From Pseudobdellovibrionaceae bacterium (GTDB taxonomy: Bacteria; Bdellovibrionota; Bdellovibrionia; Bdellovibrionales; UBA1609), in contig JABJQG010000020.1 in assembly GCA_018663505.1 (NCBI GenBank), forward strand, positions 216,152 to 262,952: a stretch of DNA of 46,801 bases, given 5' to 3'. Each line of letters begins with the position of its first letter. Position 1 is the stretch's first letter. The position numbers and the translations under genes were made by a program. Under the pieces are notes generated by a model. It was not told where the DNA came from and did not search any database. It saw nothing but the letters and a program-made list of their open reading frames with translations. Shown here one piece after another: positions 43,741 through 46,801 of the stretch.

Positions 43741-44802
43741 ATGACTAAGCTTTGGACAAATTGTAGTACACTGGAGAGAATTTTTATAATTTTTTCTTTT
43801 GTAATTTTGTTTTCATCTATCACAATACTCGTATCCTATGACAATATATTTCGTGGAGCTCAAGTACACCCAGATGACAAAATCGCTGTGGTGGTTTCTT
43901 CAACCAACAGTATTCGAAGAAGAATTCCCATGAGCTATGGATTTAATATATTAAAAGAAGGGGATATCATAGGAAGTGGGGATTCCATTTTTTCTGGCGA
44001 AGGTTCTCAGGTTATGGTTAAGTTTTTAAAGGGCTCACGACTCATCATTGGTGAGCAAAGTTTAGTTGTACTTAGAGAGCTTGATGGAAAAATAGATGTA
44101 AAAATAGAAAAAGGAGGGATTTCCGGAGCTTTAGAAGCGGCAGAGGAAATACAGATTCAAGCTGAGGATGATGCTGTCACTATTAACGGAGAAAAGGAAT
44201 CACAATTTTCAGTTTTTTACAAACCTGGTTTAGGTATGGAAGTCATTGGCTTTGAAAAAAATATTAATGTGAAATTTCGTGGACATGAAGTTAATTTAAA
44301 AAATAAAAAGGCATTTGTTTCTAATAAAACTGGAATGCAAACTTCAAAGAAAAGCTCCAATCCAGATGGTAAAGAAGCTAGAGAACCTGCCTCAAAGAAA
44401 CCTCAAGCCGATCCCCCCCCACCAGCTCTACCAAAAGGAATGGCTGTTGAGAAAGCTAAAAAGCATAGTGCACTTACTCTAGGGGCCCCTTTCCCTTCTG
44501 CCAATCAAGTTTTTCTCCATTCTAAAGGGGGTACAATCCCTGTGTTTCCAAAAGAGCAATGTATTGATAGTTGTACACTTAAAATTTTAATCAATGGAAA
44601 GCCAGGCTTGGTGAAAAGCTTTAAAAAACATACTGTTCCACTCGTGTATTTAAAAATTGAAACAAATATTCAAGCTGAGGTGAGTTGGGTTTTTCAAGAT
44701 GGAAAAGAATCCATAAATGGAAGTTTTAGTGTGTTGCAAAATAATGAAGTCAGTTTTGGCAAAGCCCTTAAAGAAAAACGCCAAATTGAAGTTATAAATT
44801 AA
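43741..44802 (+). CDS. FecR-domain membrane-anchored protein, paralogue, 353 aa
   Basis: Same architecture as the 38825-39817 protein: one anchor helix (about 13-33), a FecR-type periplasmic domain (about 45-190) with SGDSIFSGEGSQVMVKF, LIIGEQSLVVLRE and IEKGGISGALE, a Lys/Pro-rich linker (QADPPPPALPKG), and a C-terminal domain with SKGGTIPVFP, a Cys-x3-Cys pair (CIDSC) and a final QIEVIN. Clear residue-level similarity in both halves shows the two are duplicates. The leader contains a direct 10-base repeat CTCAATAAAA (43683-43702), and the nearest upstream GG-rich site is too far from ATG 43741 to be a good ribosome site. It faces away from the phosphatase operon and converges with the 44813 gene, ten bases away. 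Function is likely envelope signal relay, unproven. Confidence 0.8.
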   Translation: MTKLWTNCSTLERIFIIFSFVILFSSITILVSYDNIFRGAQVHPDDKIAVVVSSTNSIRRRIPMSYGFNILKEGDIIGSGDSIFSGEGSQVMVKFLKGSRLIIGEQSLVVLRELDGKIDVKIEKGGISGALEAAEEIQIQAEDDAVTINGEKESQFSVFYKPGLGMEVIGFEKNINVKFRGHEVNLKNKKAFVSNKTGMQTSKKSSNPDGKEAREPASKKPQADPPPPALPKGMAVEKAKKHSALTLGAPFPSANQVFLHSKGGTIPVFPKEQCIDSCTLKILINGKPGLVKSFKKHTVPLVYLKIETNIQAEVSWVFQDGKESINGSFSVLQNNEVSFGKALKEKRQIEVIN

Positions 44803-44812
44803 GCAATAGGTC

Positions 44813-45556
44813 CTACTTATTTAGGTCAAAGTTATGGCAGCCACTCATGCATCTATATTGAATTTTCAACTTTAGGTATTCATCAAATTGCCAACTACAA
44901 AATTGCAATACATTACTCATGAGATCAATGGTTTGTGGCGGAACTACTATTTGTGAATCCTTAGGCTGAAGTAGAAATAAAAATTTTTTAGCAATGGCGT
45001 CAACTTGGTAAGCAGCCTGTTTAAGGCTTTGATCTTCATTCTTATCCATAACAAACTGAAACCCACTGGCAATAGCATCAATATCATAAATATTTGTTTC
45101 AGGGTATGGAGCCATTGGGTCCGATATAGCAAATTGGAAACTAAGCCCAGCTATGATGGCTTTAAAAAAACCATAACTCCAAACTCCAATAGTAATGCCA
45201 GCACTTTGACCTATAGCTGCCAACATATTTTGATCATCAAAATTTCCACAACGATTAAAGTAATTAGCCCATTGTTGTGAGGCCCCATTAAAACCATACT
45301 TTTCCCATTTCATTTGAGGGTAGGATACGCATGTCTCATTTCCTGAAGAATTTGTATTGCAAACTTTGAATGCACGCCCACCTGATGATGTTGGCAAAGA
45401 TATTATATAACTATTTACATTACTATAATCAAACATACTGGTTGCATGCATGGCAGTGCAAAGCACAAAGGGCACCATGGGTAAAAGTGACTTTATAAGC
45501 CTAATAAGTGGTGCCATGAAAAAATGGAATTGCATATTTTTAAGTAGATGATTCAA
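44813..45556 (-). CDS. Exported hypothetical protein, up to 247 aa
   Basis: No known family recognised. The frame opens with TTG at 45556, four bases after the stop of the upstream gene, with a weak GAG site. ATG codons at 45535 and 45517 are alternatives; the last would give a compact signal sequence (MAPLIRLIKSLLPMVPFVLC). The mature protein has about eight Cys (VCNTN, ETCVSY, NRCGNF, QFCSW, YRCMSGC), suggesting disulfides. A hydrophobic stretch around residues 119-140 (GITIGVWSYGFFKAIIAGL) may be membrane-associated. It forms a two-gene operon with the 45561-46397 gene, so both probably act in the envelope together. Confidence 0.7.
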   Translation of the reverse strand: MNHLLKNMQFHFFMAPLIRLIKSLLPMVPFVLCTAMHATSMFDYSNVNSYIISLPTSSGGRAFKVCNTNSSGNETCVSYPQMKWEKYGFNGASQQWANYFNRCGNFDDQNMLAAIGQSAGITIGVWSYGFFKAIIAGLSFQFAISDPMAPYPETNIYDIDAIASGFQFVMDKNEDQSLKQAAYQVDAIAKKFLFLLQPKDSQIVVPPQTIDLMSNVLQFCSWQFDEYLKLKIQYRCMSGCHNFDLNK

Positions 45557-45560
45557 GTTA

Positions 45561-46397
45561 TTACTCAGCAGAATCCACTAACAGAGCTTCGTGCTGCAAA
45601 ATTAAATCTTTATTAATCATAAGCTCAGTCAAAGAATCATTGGTAGCAAAAATATCATTTACTTGCATAAATAAAACTTGAGATTCTTCTTTTGCCAACT
45701 GTTTTATTAATACCTCTTTGGCATTTTTTAATGTCTTTTTTGTGGCGTCATTATCTAATCCATAGGGCATTTTATTGCCATTAAATGTTTCACCAACTAT
45801 ACCCCCTGTTGCCGCCCCGGTAACACTTCCTACTGCTGTCAAAGACTTGCCATTTAATCCTATAAACTGCATTACTTTAACATATACAGAATCCACAAGA
45901 CCTAATTCTTTACCCGCCTTCTGAGCTTTCTGAGCACTTTCATATTTGTTAGCTAACTGTTTTAGTTTTAAGCTTACATGTTTAGCAATGACTTTGCATT
46001 TTTTTGCCAAAGCACAGAGTGCAGCCCCAGCCACAGGAATAGCCGTTCCAGACAAAACTGATTTTTGCGTAAATTCGCTGCCAATCTTGGCTTCAATAAC
46101 CTTATGCATAGTTTCCAATTCTTCAGCTGAAACCTCATCACCATTTTTAATACAAGTATACGTACCATCAGCAATTGTAAAAGTAGTATAACAAGAATGG
46201 AAGGATATGTTTCCAGAAGCTAATTTTTCAGCTAAAATAAAGGCATGGTTAGCATCAATTTGTGCATCATGAAAAATAACTAAAGTTCCTTCTTGAAGTT
46301 TTAAATTTATATTATCTAAAGGTATAGCTTCTGCCATTATCGTTGATGATGTTAGTGAAATTAAAATAGTAGAAATTATAATATTTATTATCTTCAT
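45561..46397 (-). CDS. Exported hypothetical protein with glycine-zipper-like segment, 278 aa
   Basis: I place the start at ATG 46397, which directly precedes a signal peptide (KIINIIISTILISLTSS...MAEA) and has AGGGG upstream. A longer frame from 46472 would add 25 polar residues before the signal. The mature part has a beta-rich section with two Cys (HSCYTT, YTCIK), an Ala-rich segment with two more Cys (ALCALAKKC), an amphipathic Lys/Ala-rich helical stretch, and GSVTGAATGGIVGE (about 200-214), a glycine-zipper-like membrane-interaction motif. No family is recognised. It is the first of a two-gene operon with the following exported protein. Confidence 0.75.
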   Translation of the reverse strand: MKIINIIISTILISLTSSTIMAEAIPLDNINLKLQEGTLVIFHDAQIDANHAFILAEKLASGNISFHSCYTTFTIADGTYTCIKNGDEVSAEELETMHKVIEAKIGSEFTQKSVLSGTAIPVAGAALCALAKKCKVIAKHVSLKLKQLANKYESAQKAQKAGKELGLVDSVYVKVMQFIGLNGKSLTAVGSVTGAATGGIVGETFNGNKMPYGLDNDATKKTLKNAKEVLIKQLAKEESQVLFMQVNDIFATNDSLTELMINKDLILQHEALLVDSAE

Positions 46398-46801
46398 CTG
46401 TGGGACCCCTTGTGTGTTCAGTTTTTCATTTTGTGATCTGAAACTAACACATGACCCATTTAATAAACTCAAATTATATGGTTTTGTAAATACTACCTAA
46501 ATGCGCCTCTTTCCAAAGGGGCCTAGTTAGGTTTGGATCCACTATCTCATTCTTATGTATGGGTTTAAGGGTTGGGTAGATTTGTAACTTTAGTGCAAAG
46601 TAGATGGTTTTCCATCCATGGGAGATCAGGGGCTAGCCGCCCCTGAAACCCGCAATTCTTCAACATCGTGTTGAAGAATCTATAAATAACTAAATATTTC
46701 TGCTCACTATGAGTTTGTTTTTTTATAGATTCCCCCACACGACGTGGGGGAATTGGTGGGTTCGGGCCGCCTTTAGGCCCGATCTCCCACGGACGGAAAG
46801 A
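46398..46801. other. Hairpin-dense non-coding stretch running off the window
   Basis: No gene is seen in 400 bases, but stem-loops are packed together. They are GATGG-TTTT-CCATC (46603-46616), CAGGGGC-TAGCC-GCCCCTG (46627-46645), ATTCTTCAACA-TCG-TGTTGAAGAAT (46655-46679), GAATCTATAAA (46676-46686) with TTTATAGATTC (46722-46732), ATTCCCCCAC-ACGAC-GTGGGGGAAT (46729-46753), and a nested GTGGG/CCCAC plus CGGGCC/GGCCCG stem (46756-46790). It could be a structured RNA or the end of a mobile element; the window stops before this can be resolved. Confidence 0.55.

Overview
The window looks like chromosomal DNA of a low-GC Gram-negative predator-type bacterium of the Bdellovibrionota (Bdellovibrio/Bacteriovorax relatives). 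This assignment is inference. It rests on AT-rich base composition, lipoproteins and outer-membrane barrels, a choice-of-anchor-D (ASH/HYDIN-like) repeat giant, an HNH endonuclease with a DUF222-like N-terminus, FecR and SpoIIE-phosphatase membrane signalling genes, and stand-alone MotA/MotB. No rRNA, tRNA, CRISPR array or complete insertion sequence was found.

Layout. (1) 61-1116: a divergent exported protein of unknown function. (2) 1678-28113: one gene covers 56% of the window. It encodes an about 8.8-kilo-residue lipoprotein with a Big_1-like domain, 70 tandem Ig/ASH-like domains of about 115 residues (each with two conserved Cys), a GLUG-repeat beta-helix, a lectin-like jelly-roll region and a Cys-rich tail. 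Units 12-52 show a higher-order period of 10 domains (about 3.43 kb) with one shortened cycle. (3) 28215-29546: a membrane-anchored DsbA-like thiol oxidoreductase with a SurA-like helical region; a paralogue lies at 35895-37121. (4) 29547-30772: no convincing gene, but a tandem duplication with conserved stem-loops, followed by an HNH endonuclease gene and a small secreted protein. (5) 35673-32335 (minus strand): an overlapping three-gene operon of PEGA/TPR lipoprotein, FliF-FliG-like fusion protein and outer-membrane barrel. (6) 38681-37162 (minus): motA-motB. (7) 38825-44802: a signalling island in which two FecR-type paralogues on the plus strand flank a minus-strand operon (48-residue membrane protein, SpoIIE-type phosphatase with sensor and HAMP, a phosphatase-less twin sensor, a small HAMP protein). 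(8) 46397-44813: two exported proteins of unknown function. (9) 46398-46801: a hairpin-dense stretch that runs off the window.

Working model (inference). The giant is a surface fibre tethered by its N-terminal lipid and carrying a GLUG/lectin-like tip. The adjacent Dsb/chaperone protein may form its roughly 70 disulfides. The FliF-FliG fusion, its lipoprotein, the barrel and the neighbouring MotAB pair could form a non-flagellar or accessory envelope motor, possibly controlled by the FecR/SpoIIE/HAMP island. The strongest candidates for undescribed biology are this motor-like operon and the giant-plus-oxidoreductase pair.
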